Assembly (NCBI GenBank): GCA_977017575.1
Contig: CDRNVI010000090.1
Location: 105,425 to 169,424, forward strand
Source: Paramoeba atlantica
Taxonomy: Eukaryota > Discosea
Direction: 5' to 3'
DNA length: 64,000 nt
Shown: piece after piece, positions 18,663 to 28,277 of the stretch
How the letters are laid out: each line of letters opens with the position of its first letter
Numbering within the stretch: the stretch's first letter is position 1
The notes under the pieces: model-generated
Databases searched by the model: none
What the model was told of the DNA's origin: nothing
The model's input: only the letters and a program-made list of their open reading frames with translations
Program-made: the position numbers and the translations under genes

Positions 18663-19787
18663 CAGGGGTGCGAATCTAAAGGTGGGGGGGGTCTAAAATT
18701 CGTAAAAATTGTCCAATTTTGGAATATAATAGCGCATTGGATAGCTCTCACAGAGTTGTATGTTTTAGGATAGGTAGCTTCCGGGGTTTGGGGGGTACCC
18801 CCCTTTCATGTAAGGGTCAAAAACACATATTGCAATACTTTAGTGATGTCAATAATTTCTGTAATTTGGATTGCAAAAGACAATTAATAACCACAGTGCC
18901 CCCCGTTCCGACTAATAACAATTTCACAACGCTTCCTGAAACTCTTCAACGTTTTCTGAACCGTTGCAGAGTGGGTCTGTTTCAATTTAAGGAAAGACCC
19001 CTCAATAGCGGCTTCCAGTTGCTGTCGATTTCGGGGTTGAAGAAGATTTTTGTCTGTGTCCATCACAGACCACAATTTTTCGATCGGATTCAGGTCTGGA
19101 GATTTTGCAGCCCAGGGAAGAACGGAAATTCCTGTATCACGGAACGTGGCACGCGCCTTGTTGTGGGCCGGGCAGTTGTCCATGGCAATCGTGGCCGCTG
19201 GATGTCGCTTTAGATATTGAAGAAAGCCCCGTGGCTTTTTCATAGCCTGATCAAAAATTTCACCCGTAACGGTGAGTTTCTGGCCTTCTGAATTTTGAGG
19301 AGGGAAAATATGAAGATGGAAGCCGTGTTTGAGGGGTAACCACCGTCGAAACACGCTCTCGGGATGCCGTTAACACGTCACCCGTAAGGGTAAAACGTTC
19401 AACCCAGCGTTTTACAGTGTTCTTATGAACACCAAAGTGCTGTGCCGCAGCGGAGTACGATCCTGTGCGCTCGTATTCCGCCACCAAGCATTTCAGCATG
19501 CGGTGGCTCTCTTTGACGGGGGCGGGGGAAGAATACGATCTATCGCTCAGTCCTCCACGGGAAGTCCTCGAGCGAGCGCGCTTTTGGAGCATTTTCTAGT
19601 AAAAAATGTAATTTCTGCAAAGGAAAAAAGAGAAATATGGTATCAAAAAATATGTACGTTAAAATCACAGGATTTTAATGCGCCTAAAACATACAACTCT
19701 GTGAGAGCTATCCAATGTGCTATTATTTTCCAAAATTGGACAACTTTTACGAATTTTAGACCCCCCACCTTTAGACCCGCACCCCTG
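18663..19787 (-). mobile_element. Tc1/mariner-type transposon, 1,125 bp, internally deleted
   Basis: Both ends are CAGGGGTGCG and its inverse, flanked by TA on each side (18661-18662 and 19788-19789), the standard Tc1/mariner target duplication. Terminal inverted repeats are long, about 106 bp (18663-18769 and 19683-19787), and highly similar. The interior codes on the - strand for a transposase in two frames. Long near-identical ends suggest a fairly recent insertion, although the transposase is no longer complete. A solitary diverged end of the same family lies at 17540-17660. Confidence 0.9.
18884..19592 (-). pseudogene. Tc1-type transposase, missing its middle
   Basis: The N-terminal part (19592 to about 19330) has a helix-turn-helix: GSYSAAAQHFGVHKNTVKRW, then TLTGDVLTASRER. 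The C-terminal part (about 19354-18884, another frame) has the second catalytic Asp in TIAMDNCPAHN and the third acidic residue in WAAKSPDLNPIEKLW. By my count 32 residues separate them, where Tc1 has 34. The stretch holding the first catalytic Asp is absent: the two halves total about 265 residues against the usual 340, so an internal deletion with a frame change made it non-autonomous. Confidence 0.85.
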
Positions 19788-20030
19788 TATGTAAATCTCT
19801 AGTTTTTAGAAACCTTTTGTATTACTATAAATAATTCTGTATTACGGACATAAAGTATTCAAAAAAATAAGATAAAAATATATAGAATACCATTTTTGGG
19901 ATTGTTTCTCTTCCAAAATTGAGAGAAGGGGGGAAGGTGAACATTTCTCATTATCCTGCTTTGAGAGCTTCTAGGATTTCATAGGAGAAATGCCTCCGAA
20001 ATTTTTTCTAGTTTGAACCCTCTTACTCTA

Positions 20031-20326
20031 AACCATGTTCCAGGATAGTATACCCGTGCTCACTAAGTCCCAAGGCCACTTAGTATACCCCCCTCCCAAC
20101 ATCAGGAGCGGGAGATGTCCTTTTTTTGGAAGCGACAAAACTTTTCTAGCAAGCAACTTTTCTTCACACGGTAAGAAATCGAATTTTAAGGTCAAGGCAC
20201 CATTTTTCTAGCAAATACAGATAAGGAACGCGATTTTTGTTTTGCTTTTTAGGCAAAATTTAGTACTACTTAGTATACCGTACCCACTTAGTATACCTAC
20301 TAGGTGCACTATCCTGGAACGTGGCT
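20031..20326. mobile_element. 296-bp MITE with GTTCCAGGATAGT ends
   Basis: Termini AACCATGTTCCAGGATAGT and the inverse of AGCCACGTTCCAGGATAGT (two mismatches in 19), each flanked by TA. Internal copies of CACTTAGTATACC lie next to both ends. No coding capacity. TA duplication and short inverted ends fit a Tc1/mariner-type MITE, a different family from the elements at 6185 and 18663. Confidence 0.75.
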
Positions 20327-20404
20327 TATATTCCTTTTAAATTACTTCTCAATCAATGCAAACTTACGTTTAGTACGTTGTGCCTGTGGCCACGTATTGT
20401 GCAG

Positions 20405-20446
20405 TATAGCTAGTTATTGTTTATATACGTATAGCTAGTTATTGTT
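20405..20446 (+). repeat. Direct repeat of TATAGCTAGTTATTGTT
   Basis: Two exact copies about 25 bp apart, followed by a run of nine or ten G. The rest of 20327-20717, the end of the island, shows nothing else I can name. Confidence 0.7.
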
Positions 20447-20717
20447 CCAGGGGGGGGGCAACAATGGATTAAAACAATGTTTTAAAAAAATAAGAAGACG
20501 AATAAAAAAGACGAATGAACAAAAATAATTAATGGTAGACTGCGCGGGAGTAGACTGCGCGCAGGGCGAACCGACCCCGAACCAGAATGGTTTCACCCCT
20601 CCTACACTGTAGTATTATTAGGTCATAAAATTTTATTGCACTTATGCAATGCAAAGATAAGTTATTCTTGTACAACAAGTGCATTAATATTCTTTATTGG
20701 GGGAAGTTAGTTGACTC

Positions 20718-22706
20718 ATGAGTCTGGAAAAGGTACCCATAAAATCTCCCCGAGAAAAATATTGGGGATGGGGTGACCACGCTGCTCGTCTTGGGATGAA
20801 AGTTCGAATGAAGTGGCCCAATCAAATGTATTCATTTAGCGAAGCGTCTGTTGATATACACACAGAGGTTAGAGATAAAAGACTTTGCTTTTCTGCCTAT
20901 CCACAACGTGGCTTTGATGCTTTCGCCCAGGCAATACCTCGCATGGCTCCTTGTGGGGCTTTTTCATATCATCGAGGATGCGTAAATAGCATCAGGTGGA
21001 ACCGTGATGGAACTTTGCTTGTCTCTGGAAGCGATGACACCACTATAGGTTTATGGAAAATCATCCGAGCACCGATATGTGAAGAATATATTTCTATTAT
21101 TCACTCCGCACGGACCGGCCATACTGGAAATATCTTTGATGCCCGGATAAGACCTTACTGCTCCGACGAGGAGGTTATCACATGTGCGGCAGACGGTGAA
21201 ATAAGGCATGTTCAGCTTGAACGAGCAAGTAATTCTATCCTGTCGGATTCTGAAACGGCTTTGGCGCCGCGAACGGAGGTTGTAGTCAACCAACGTTCGG
21301 TTGACGCTCAAGGCTACGCACCTGCTATGGTGTATCACGTGGACTTTGTTCCGCATTGCTACACAACTGTTGCTGCAAGTTGTCAAAACGGTACTCTGAC
21401 GCAGTACGACATAAGGAATCCCTCTTGCGTCACGAAGATTTTTGACGCACGTCTTAGACTTTCGAATCCTTCGGGGGAGAGTGGAGTGACATGTTTTTCT
21501 TTTAATCCTTACAACAGTACCCAACTTTTGGTAGCTTGTGATCTTGGTGTACACTTGTTGGATACTCGAAAGCCTCGCAGGCTGGTCCGGAGTTACAAAC
21601 CAGAGCCTGTCGCATCTCTGAGAGGTTCTTTTGAGCACGCAAGCACTGGGTTAGCGTTTTCTCCTACAGGTAAAGAATTTGCTTACAGCGTTTCAGGGCA
21701 CGGCATCTTCGTCGTAAAGATTAACCCTGAATTGAATCGCTTTCCGGGAAAAAAAGACGCGTCTTATACTCGCGCCTATGACCTACCCTTTGCAGGTCAT
21801 TTAAATGTAAAAACATTTTTGAAAGGCGTCGAATATGTGGGTTCAGAAGGCAAGTACATTACAGCAGGGAGCGACTGCGGGAATGTCTTTATTTGGTCCA
21901 GGCAAACGGGGCGCGTCGCTTCCATTCTCCCCGGTGACACGCATGTTGTTAATATGGTCTCCCCTCACCCAAATGAGGCACTGATAGCATCTTGTGGCAT
22001 TGAAAGCACAGTTAAAATTTTCGCTCCGCAGAATTCATTTTGCACCAGAGAATCTATCGATTCACAGCTTTATGAAAATCTTGAAACATTAAAGAGTAAA
22101 TCAGATTTGAATGATTACAAGAATTATATGCGCAAATTGGTCCCTCAAATTAGATTGCGGTCAAAAGCTTATTCTACGGCAACTGCCGACGTATACCCAA
22201 CTTATCCAGATGATATCCCTACAGTTCAAGGTAAAAGTTTAAACGAGAAGCAAGTTCACTTTGCGATTGAGCAATGCAAAAGAAGAGGAAATGAGCTTTT
22301 TCAGACAGCTAATTATGCGCATGCATCAAGAAAGTACGAGAAAGGGTGGCGATACGTTGATTACGGTCTGCGGAACAATATGGAATCAGATAAATTGCGT
22401 GCCCTTTATGTGGCTTTGCTTCTTAATGAAGCATTGTCTCAGATGCGTCAATCTCACTACGATGCAGCGACAATATCGTTATCTAAATGCTTAGAATTCG
22501 AGCCCAAATCGATCAAAGGAAAGTATCGCAGAGCGCAGTGCTACTTGAAGCTAGGTGAACTACAAAAAGCACGGGAAGACATTGATGGAGCTTTACTTCA
22601 AGCCCCGGAAGACGTTGAAATACGTTCACTGAGAGAAAGCATTGTTTCGGCTTTGCACACTGAAACTGCTGAAGAAAGAAAGAAATATTCGAAATTATTT
22701 TCGTAA
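20718..22706 (+). CDS. WD40-TPR protein of the WDTC1/DCAF type
   Basis: A 662-residue protein. WD40 repeats span about residues 75-445 (GCVNSIRWNRDGTLLVSGSD; GHTGNIFDARI with CAADGEIRHVQL; a later KGVEYVGSEGKYITAGSDCG; SPHPNEALIASCGIESTVKI). The combination and order match DCAF8/DCAF6/WDTC1, which load substrates onto CUL4-DDB1 ubiquitin ligases. A TPR region follows at about 520-640 (RGNELFQTANYAHASRKYEKG; PKSIKGKYRRAQCYLKLG), a pairing known from WDTC1. The substrate is unknown. It is the first host gene after the transposon island and keeps the + orientation of the genes before it. Confidence 0.85.
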   Translation: MSLEKVPIKSPREKYWGWGDHAARLGMKVRMKWPNQMYSFSEASVDIHTEVRDKRLCFSAYPQRGFDAFAQAIPRMAPCGAFSYHRGCVNSIRWNRDGTLLVSGSDDTTIGLWKIIRAPICEEYISIIHSARTGHTGNIFDARIRPYCSDEEVITCAADGEIRHVQLERASNSILSDSETALAPRTEVVVNQRSVDAQGYAPAMVYHVDFVPHCYTTVAASCQNGTLTQYDIRNPSCVTKIFDARLRLSNPSGESGVTCFSFNPYNSTQLLVACDLGVHLLDTRKPRRLVRSYKPEPVASLRGSFEHASTGLAFSPTGKEFAYSVSGHGIFVVKINPELNRFPGKKDASYTRAYDLPFAGHLNVKTFLKGVEYVGSEGKYITAGSDCGNVFIWSRQTGRVASILPGDTHVVNMVSPHPNEALIASCGIESTVKIFAPQNSFCTRESIDSQLYENLETLKSKSDLNDYKNYMRKLVPQIRLRSKAYSTATADVYPTYPDDIPTVQGKSLNEKQVHFAIEQCKRRGNELFQTANYAHASRKYEKGWRYVDYGLRNNMESDKLRALYVALLLNEALSQMRQSHYDAATISLSKCLEFEPKSIKGKYRRAQCYLKLGELQKAREDIDGALLQAPEDVEIRSLRESIVSALHTETAEERKKYSKLFS

Positions 22707-23371
22707 GTTACGGCTTAAGTTTCACTAGTTCACTTCATGCAGTCGAACCGTGTCGATATACAAAACTAAAGTTTTGAAATCGGTTGAATTGTAGACGCTA
22801 CCTCAGTCCATTCTTTCGTGTTAAATAAATGACGAAGAATTGGCCCTTCTTCGGTTGGCCGCTGTCAATGCAGTTCGCTCACGGAAACTCGTACATCTAC
22901 ATGTATTAGGAAGACCTAAAAATGACGCTCTTGTATTTATATCTCTTCTATACATTTGTTGTGTTTGTTTTTCTAGATATACATTAACTGCACCGCAAAG
23001 CTTGACTACGCGATTAGACCACGGTGCAGTTTAATGTACCCACTCGTTAGTTGTGTATATAATTCAAATGTAAATTGGACTATCATAAAAATAGCCTTAA
23101 AGTGGGAAAATGGTGGATCACTTGTCTCTCAGCTATAAATTCTGTTCGCTGATTTAGTCCACATCACATGAGGAGTAATATCATACATATAGTTAGGTTT
23201 TGTTGCTATATTTTGGTATTCCTCGTCCTCATGCTTTTATTAGACATGCTAGACAATATACGTACTACACCTTTGCCCTGATATAACCAGCTTAGGATAA
23301 ACACATAGCTACGCCACATGTTCAGAGTAAAACGTTAGAAAATTGCAAGAATTCGATAATAGCAGTTTGTC
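22707..23371. other. 665-bp intergenic stretch with one hairpin
   Basis: A perfect palindrome CAAAACT-AA-AGTTTTG lies at 22761-22776, 55 bp after the WD40-TPR stop. Only short open frames without support are present (for example 26 codons from 22829). I see nothing else. Confidence 0.5.
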
Positions 23372-24478
23372 ATGAGCTCTTTTGTTGATGTGAATAAAGT
23401 TATTCACGAAAGATTGGCATCATTGGAAAAGGTGCTCAAACATCCAATTATTCGAAATTGTTCCTGCGAATCAACTCCTATATTTCTTCGACGAAGAACA
23501 TGTTCACCGTTCCCCCGACAACGTAAAATTATGAAAAAAGATGCTGGTAAGATAGACACATCGCCGAGAACACGGAACGACGAAAAGTGGACATACTCTA
23601 TTACCGAAAAGCAGTTCCTCCATATGTACGCGAAAAGCTTTATCATGTCCGATCAACCCTCTCAAGAGTTGGGTGTTTTTGGGTTCGAATGTTCTTTACC
23701 TGTGGAGAACAAGCAAAAATGCTGGCGTCGTATTTACCAATGTTATGATCATGGATATGTAATTCATGACGTCACGCCGTATTGTCGTTCCTGGAGTTCA
23801 AATTGTGAAAAAATCACCAACACGGCCTCAAGGCTGTGGCAGAAGATTATTTTTCCTTTTAGCACGAAGCAGTTCGAATCTGATGAAAATGTTCGCATTG
23901 TGGAGCTAATGGGCCCACGCCCGGAGGAATTTTTAGAAACGTTACACAAGTTGTCGACACAATTTTCCAGTGAAACGAATAGTCCCTTCCGTCCGCACAT
24001 AAGTCTACTTCGCGTAGACACAAAGTACACCATCTTGTCCTTTTCAACTGAAATGGGAATACGTGCACTACGAGAATACACATCACTTAGTCGCAATCGC
24101 TTCGCTGTTTGGATTGGATTACGAGAGCGCAGAGATCTTTCTTTGGTTTGTGCAGAGCCTTTTCATCCTTTAGATTGGAACTCAACGCACTTTGTCACCG
24201 CACTTCGTCGTGGTCTTCCTCATCGTGGTCAGCAGGTCATAATATCAGGAAAAAAGAAAAGTGCAATTACATGTGATTCCATGGATGTGACGCCATGCTA
24301 TTCCTCGTTTCGTCGCAAAGAAGAGGAGTCGTTCGAAACTCATGTTACGTTTGGGGGACATAGTCCACGACACAGATGTGGTGTAGGGTTTGTAGTTCTT
24401 TCACATGAGTATACCAGCCGAAACCTTTCAGTGGAGATATTGTGTAAGAAATATTCCGCGTCACCTTTGCATCTCTGA
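23372..24478 (+). CDS. Unknown protein
   Basis: A 368-residue soluble protein I do not recognise. It is rich in Cys, Arg and His, with a basic N-terminal third (RRRTCSPFPRQRKIMKKD) and a more structured middle and end. I see no membrane span, signal peptide, zinc-finger spacing or catalytic signature. The frame is long, starts at an ATG in a sensible position and keeps the spacing of the surrounding genes, so it is probably real. The C-terminal half alternates beta-like and loop segments (HISLLRVDTKYTILSFST; CGVGFVVLSHEYTSRNLSVE), which suggests a folded domain. Confidence 0.75.
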   Translation: MSSFVDVNKVIHERLASLEKVLKHPIIRNCSCESTPIFLRRRTCSPFPRQRKIMKKDAGKIDTSPRTRNDEKWTYSITEKQFLHMYAKSFIMSDQPSQELGVFGFECSLPVENKQKCWRRIYQCYDHGYVIHDVTPYCRSWSSNCEKITNTASRLWQKIIFPFSTKQFESDENVRIVELMGPRPEEFLETLHKLSTQFSSETNSPFRPHISLLRVDTKYTILSFSTEMGIRALREYTSLSRNRFAVWIGLRERRDLSLVCAEPFHPLDWNSTHFVTALRRGLPHRGQQVIISGKKKSAITCDSMDVTPCYSSFRRKEEESFETHVTFGGHSPRHRCGVGFVVLSHEYTSRNLSVEILCKKYSASPLHL

Positions 24479-24484
24479 TGATGA

Positions 24485-24512
24485 GATGATGATTGCATCA
24501 TCTGAAACAGAT
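24485..24512. repeat. Two overlapping hairpins right after a stop codon
   Basis: GATGATG-ATTG-CATCATC (24485-24502) and ATCTG-AAA-CAGAT (24500-24512), starting 6 bp after the stop of the preceding gene. Both are perfect and partly share bases, so they could be alternative structures. The rest of the 328-bp gap to the next gene is AT-rich without features. Confidence 0.6.
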
Positions 24513-24806
24513 TTCTTTCGCACCACTCCATGATTGCTCTTATATTCACTTAGTTCCTCTTAAATTTATTTATTTATACTCTTATTCATATTCTTTACTC
24601 CCCTTTTGTTGAGCGCTGAAGAATAGATTTGTTTTTATATCAAAATTTGCTAGTGACGCATCAATAGACATTTTCTTAGAATTTTCTATCTTATTACTAT
24701 CGTATAAACGGGCTAAAAGGTTAAATGTCACCTTTTATTCCCAACTGTTATCTCCAATAGAATGTTGCTACCAAGGTAGTATGTTATCGTGGTCGAGAAA
24801 ACTTTG

Positions 24807-27092
24807 ATGGGTGTCCGAAAAAAGAAAATTTTAGTTCCGAGTAAGGCTTCGAAGACCCAACAAGGAACAAACCAATTAGACAAAGAATCCTGTCTTTTTC
24901 GTACGGGAAGCCATTTATACAGCACAAAAGCTGCTTCATCTACGGGCCTATGTTCTCAGATGAAGTATCGTGAAGAGATTCAGAAGGGAGGCCCTTCCAT
25001 TCATTTATCAACTCATAAAACCGATGATCCATATCACTTGTCCACAATTATTTACACGTCAAACGAAACTTTAAAATTAATGGAAGTGGAATCGAACGCT
25101 GCCTTAGAATTGATCCCAACTAATTCAGACATAAGTCACATCGTACAGATACGTGCGAAAAAAGGTATTGATCTAGGCATTGCACATATTTCACCCATGA
25201 GTTCGCTGCCAAACGACGTGATATGTCAGTGCAAGCGAATAGTATATCTTCCGACACTTCACGAAATAGTTTTAACGGTCTCGGAGGAAAATAGACGTGT
25301 AGGAAAATGTGAAAAGAAACTAGTTTGCGACGTTTCAGAATCTCTAAAAACCGTAAAGGACGAACTTATGGATACTGTTATTGTGCCCGGTATGGTGTAC
25401 CATTGTCGGAAGGAAATAGACTTTATTATATCCACATTGGAGTCATTTGCTCTCGTGAGTCTGAACACGAAAATACGTTTTCGCTTGACGGAACGTCCCA
25501 CCCAGGAGCCATCTGTATTCATTTTTCAACCTATCTACAAGAAGGCAGTTTCGCATCTACTCGCTCACATAAACTTTTTAAGCAGAGGATCACAAGGCGG
25601 TGCTAATTTTCAAGGATCTGGAATGCGAATTTGTGGCGGATCTGGGACGGGCAAAACCACTCTTCTGTCTCTTTTGACAAGGGAAATGTCTTGTTCGTAT
25701 TTCTTCCTTAATTCTTGGCCTGATCCATCATTCATCACAGCCATCGCTCTCTTCGCTCCTATTCTTGTAATTTTGGACGACATGGACCTATTCTTTACAG
25801 ATGATGATCGACAGAACAGTGATTTTTGGTATAAGTTGCGACATGCGCTTGAGTATTGGAGGGGTCGTGGAGTGTTATTTCTTGCTACCACAACCGACAA
25901 CCAATGCGGTCAAGAAATGGTAAATCCACGATATTTTTCTCTAGACCTAGAGGTGTGCTCATTGGATGCCCAGTGTGATAGGTATGCATTTTTATCCCAT
26001 ATATTCGAAAATTTGGAGATCCATTTTCTCGAAGATAATGAAAATAGCCGTGATTCCGCTATTGAGAAAGAATTTTCAGAACTTATTTTGGATCGCAGTT
26101 CCTTGAATATACCGGAAAACAAATTGTCTCCCCTCGAGGACTTTGCCTCTGAGGTATCGCAACGCACGCAAGGATATACTCCTCGAGATTTGTTTCATGT
26201 TTTTCAATATGCAAAAAGCGAGTCACTAAGAAAAAGCTCACGCCTGGCCAAAGAGCATGTTATGTCGGCTCTGCGAGTTATCCGCCCACTCTCTCTCCGG
26301 TCCTTTCAAGTTCAAATACCAAAAACAACGTGGGATGACATTGGAGGACAAGATGAAACGAAAAAAAAATTACAGACCTGTGTTCGGTGGCTTACGACAC
26401 ATTCGACGCTACTCACTCGTTTTGGTGTAAGGCCCCCTCGAGGGGTTCTGCTACATGGCCCTCCTGGGTGCAGCAAAACAATGCTAGCCAAGGCGCTGGC
26501 TCATGAAGGAAGAATGCACTTCCTTTCCGTGAAGGGGCCCGAGCTGCTTAGCAAGTGGGTAGGTGACAGCGAAAAAGCGATTCGTACTGTTTTTGAAAAG
26601 GCCCGGCACGTTGCGCCGAGTATTATTTTCTTTGATGAGATAGACGGACTATGTGGCTCCCGAGGAGGCGGAGGAGTGCACGACCGAGTTGTTTGTCAAC
26701 TCTTGCATGAAATGGATGGTCTGAACAACACCAGTACTGACGCAGAAAGGATCCCAAAACAGATTCTAGTGGTCGCCGCAACGAACCGTCCTGAGGCCAT
26801 TGATCCAGCGCTGATTCGACCCGGGCGGTTTGACCATAAAATTTATGTAGGGCTTCCCGATCTCACGGAGAGGCTTCATATTCTGAATCTCTCTGTAAAA
26901 GATTTGCCCGTAAATTCCTCCGTGAATTTAAGCGAACTTGCTGAAAATATGGGTGGCTACAGTGGAGCTGAAACGGTCGCACTTGTGCGTGAGGCAGCTA
27001 CTGCAGCACTTGAAGAAGACTTATCCACTCAAGTTCTTGATATCAGGCATTTCCGGAAAGCTTTGGTTCGGATTGGTGAACAAAGAGCATGA
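24807..27092 (+). CDS. AFG2: AFG2/SPATA5-type double AAA ATPase
   Basis: A 761-residue type II AAA ATPase. D1: Walker A GGSGTGKT (about residue 277), with the Walker B position reading LVILDDMD, an Asp where a Glu normally polarises water. D2: IGGQDE, Walker A GPPGCSKT (about 552), [16 protein letters not shown], Walker B IIFFDEID, sensor [10 protein letters not shown] and the arginine-finger region IRPGRFD. The GCSKT form of the P-loop is typical of AFG2/Drg1/SPATA5, which strips Rlp24 and other factors from early cytoplasmic 60S particles. The N-terminal 200 residues would be the substrate-binding domain. I use the ATG at 24807; a GTG 18 bases upstream is in frame. Alternative: another CDC48-like family member. 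Confidence 0.85.
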   Translation: MGVRKKKILVPSKASKTQQGTNQLDKESCLFRTGSHLYSTKAASSTGLCSQMKYREEIQKGGPSIHLSTHKTDDPYHLSTIIYTSNETLKLMEVESNAALELIPTNSDISHIVQIRAKKGIDLGIAHISPMSSLPNDVICQCKRIVYLPTLHEIVLTVSEENRRVGKCEKKLVCDVSESLKTVKDELMDTVIVPGMVYHCRKEIDFIISTLESFALVSLNTKIRFRLTERPTQEPSVFIFQPIYKKAVSHLLAHINFLSRGSQGGANFQGSGMRICGGSGTGKTTLLSLLTREMSCSYFFLNSWPDPSFITAIALFAPILVILDDMDLFFTDDDRQNSDFWYKLRHALEYWRGRGVLFLATTTDNQCGQEMVNPRYFSLDLEVCSLDAQCDRYAFLSHIFENLEIHFLEDNENSRDSAIEKEFSELILDRSSLNIPENKLSPLEDFASEVSQRTQGYTPRDLFHVFQYAKSESLRKSSRLAKEHVMSALRVIRPLSLRSFQVQIPKTTWDDIGGQDETKKKLQTCVRWLTTHSTLLTRFGVRPPRGVLLHGPPGCSKTMLAKALAHEGRMHFLSVKGPELLSKWVGDSEKAIRTVFEKARHVAPSIIFFDEIDGLCGSRGGGGVHDRVVCQLLHEMDGLNNTSTDAERIPKQILVVAATNRPEAIDPALIRPGRFDHKIYVGLPDLTERLHILNLSVKDLPVNSSVNLSELAENMGGYSGAETVALVREAATAALEEDLSTQVLDIRHFRKALVRIGEQRA

Positions 27093-27106
27093 AGAGGGCT
27101 GGTAAC

Positions 27107-27163
27107 GTCTCTCAGAGACAGGAACCAGTAATGATTACTGGTTAATTCCTATTACTAATAGGA
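27107..27163. repeat. Three consecutive hairpins behind the AFG2 gene
   Basis: GTCTCT-C-AGAGAC (27107-27119), AACCAGTAAT-G-ATTACTGGTT (27123-27143) and TCCTATT-ACT-AATAGGA (27147-27163), all perfect, beginning 15 bp after the stop. The remainder of the 334-bp gap to the dephospho-CoA kinase start holds nothing I can name. Confidence 0.75.
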
Positions 27164-27426
27164 TTTACCGAGTGGTCTTGTCTTGGTATTACTGTTCGTC
27201 TACGTAAGTATGAAGTTCCGGATGTAGTATACCAGCATATTTTGGTCTAGATGACCCAAACTCAAAGAGTAGCTCTATCGATGGTACATTTATTCCGTCG
27301 TTGTTGTTGAAGCGCCTACTGCCCCCGTCACTACTAAGTCAATTAAATCATGAAGAATACGAAACTACCTATACTCAGCCCCTCACTTGTTGTAGATACT
27401 TCATAGTCGTTATTTCTACAAGATTT

Positions 27427-28125
27427 ATGTGCATCATCATTGGTCTTACTGGGGGAATGTGTACCGGAAAAAGCACAACATCTGCAATGTTTCGCAACAT
27501 GGGAGCAACAATCGTAGATTTAGATGGCATTGTACGGCAGTTACAAGCTCCTGGATCGCCCATTTTGAGCACTCTTTTTAAAAACTGGCCTGCTGTTCAG
27601 AGGGACTCTTCACCAGTATCGCTAGACCGAGATCGTCTGGCTGAAATAGTTTTTAACTCTGATGTTCAGCGCCGCCGTCTCGAGCGAATTATGCATCCAC
27701 TTGTGGCTTGGGAAATGGTCAAACAACTTACGCGAGCTTTGTTATTTGAGGGAGGTATAATTATTGTTGATCATCCGCTCTTGTTTGAGACCGGTTGGTT
27801 TCGTTTCCTGTCGACTATTGTCGTTGTATATGCTACAGAAGAGGATCAATTGGCTCGTATGCTAAAGAGATGCCAAAAACAGGTTACCGAAACAGAGGCA
27901 TTGCGTCGCATTCGATCGCAGTGGCCTATTGGCGAAAAGATTCAACGCGCCGATGTTGTGATCGACAATACCACTGATCTGAAAGACTTAGAGCTTACGG
28001 TGCGTACCTTGTGGGCTAACTGGAGTATAGAAAGTCAAAAACGAAGGTCCCTGTGGAGAAAGGTTATACCACTTGTAATACTACATGTTCTGGTTGTGGC
28101 CAAGGGTTTCTCATTTCTTGAATAG
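27427..28125 (+). CDS. Dephospho-CoA kinase
   Basis: A 232-residue kinase for the last step of coenzyme A synthesis, phosphorylating the 3'-hydroxyl of dephospho-CoA with ATP. The P-loop GLTGGMCTGKST sits at the very N-terminus (family GLTGGIGSGKST), followed by GATIVDLDGIVRQL, RLERIMHPLV (the usual HPxI/V motif), DHPLLFETGW (family PLLxE) and a closing region with RIRSQWPIGEK and ADVVIDN. The ATG at 27427 places the P-loop at residue 6, as in CoaE. The C-terminus has an extra hydrophobic stretch (IPLVILHVLVVAKG) that could be a membrane anchor, which is not usual for bacterial CoaE. Confidence 0.93.
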   Translation: MCIIIGLTGGMCTGKSTTSAMFRNMGATIVDLDGIVRQLQAPGSPILSTLFKNWPAVQRDSSPVSLDRDRLAEIVFNSDVQRRRLERIMHPLVAWEMVKQLTRALLFEGGIIIVDHPLLFETGWFRFLSTIVVVYATEEDQLARMLKRCQKQVTETEALRRIRSQWPIGEKIQRADVVIDNTTDLKDLELTVRTLWANWSIESQKRRSLWRKVIPLVILHVLVVAKGFSFLE

Positions 28126-28277
28126 CCTCACGAATAACTTTAACCCAAGCGTAAAATTGTTTTTAATCATGGTTATTCTCTAAATATATCTATAATATTT
28201 CTATAGATCTTTAAGATACACGTATATTTTCTTCTAAAGCGAGAATTATGATAAATGTTCATTCCACCCAATAACGC
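28126..28277. other. Intergenic stretch before the ATM-like gene
   Basis: AT-rich, 152 bp, with the arms ATCTATA (28188) and TATAGAT (28202) around a 7-base loop. In DNA this AT-rich such a hairpin may be chance. Confidence 0.3.

Noticed and set aside
22829-23034. Short frames (26 codons from an ATG, 64 codons without an ATG) after the WD40-TPR gene
   Set aside because: No recognisable motif, poor starts and overlap with non-coding AT-rich DNA.
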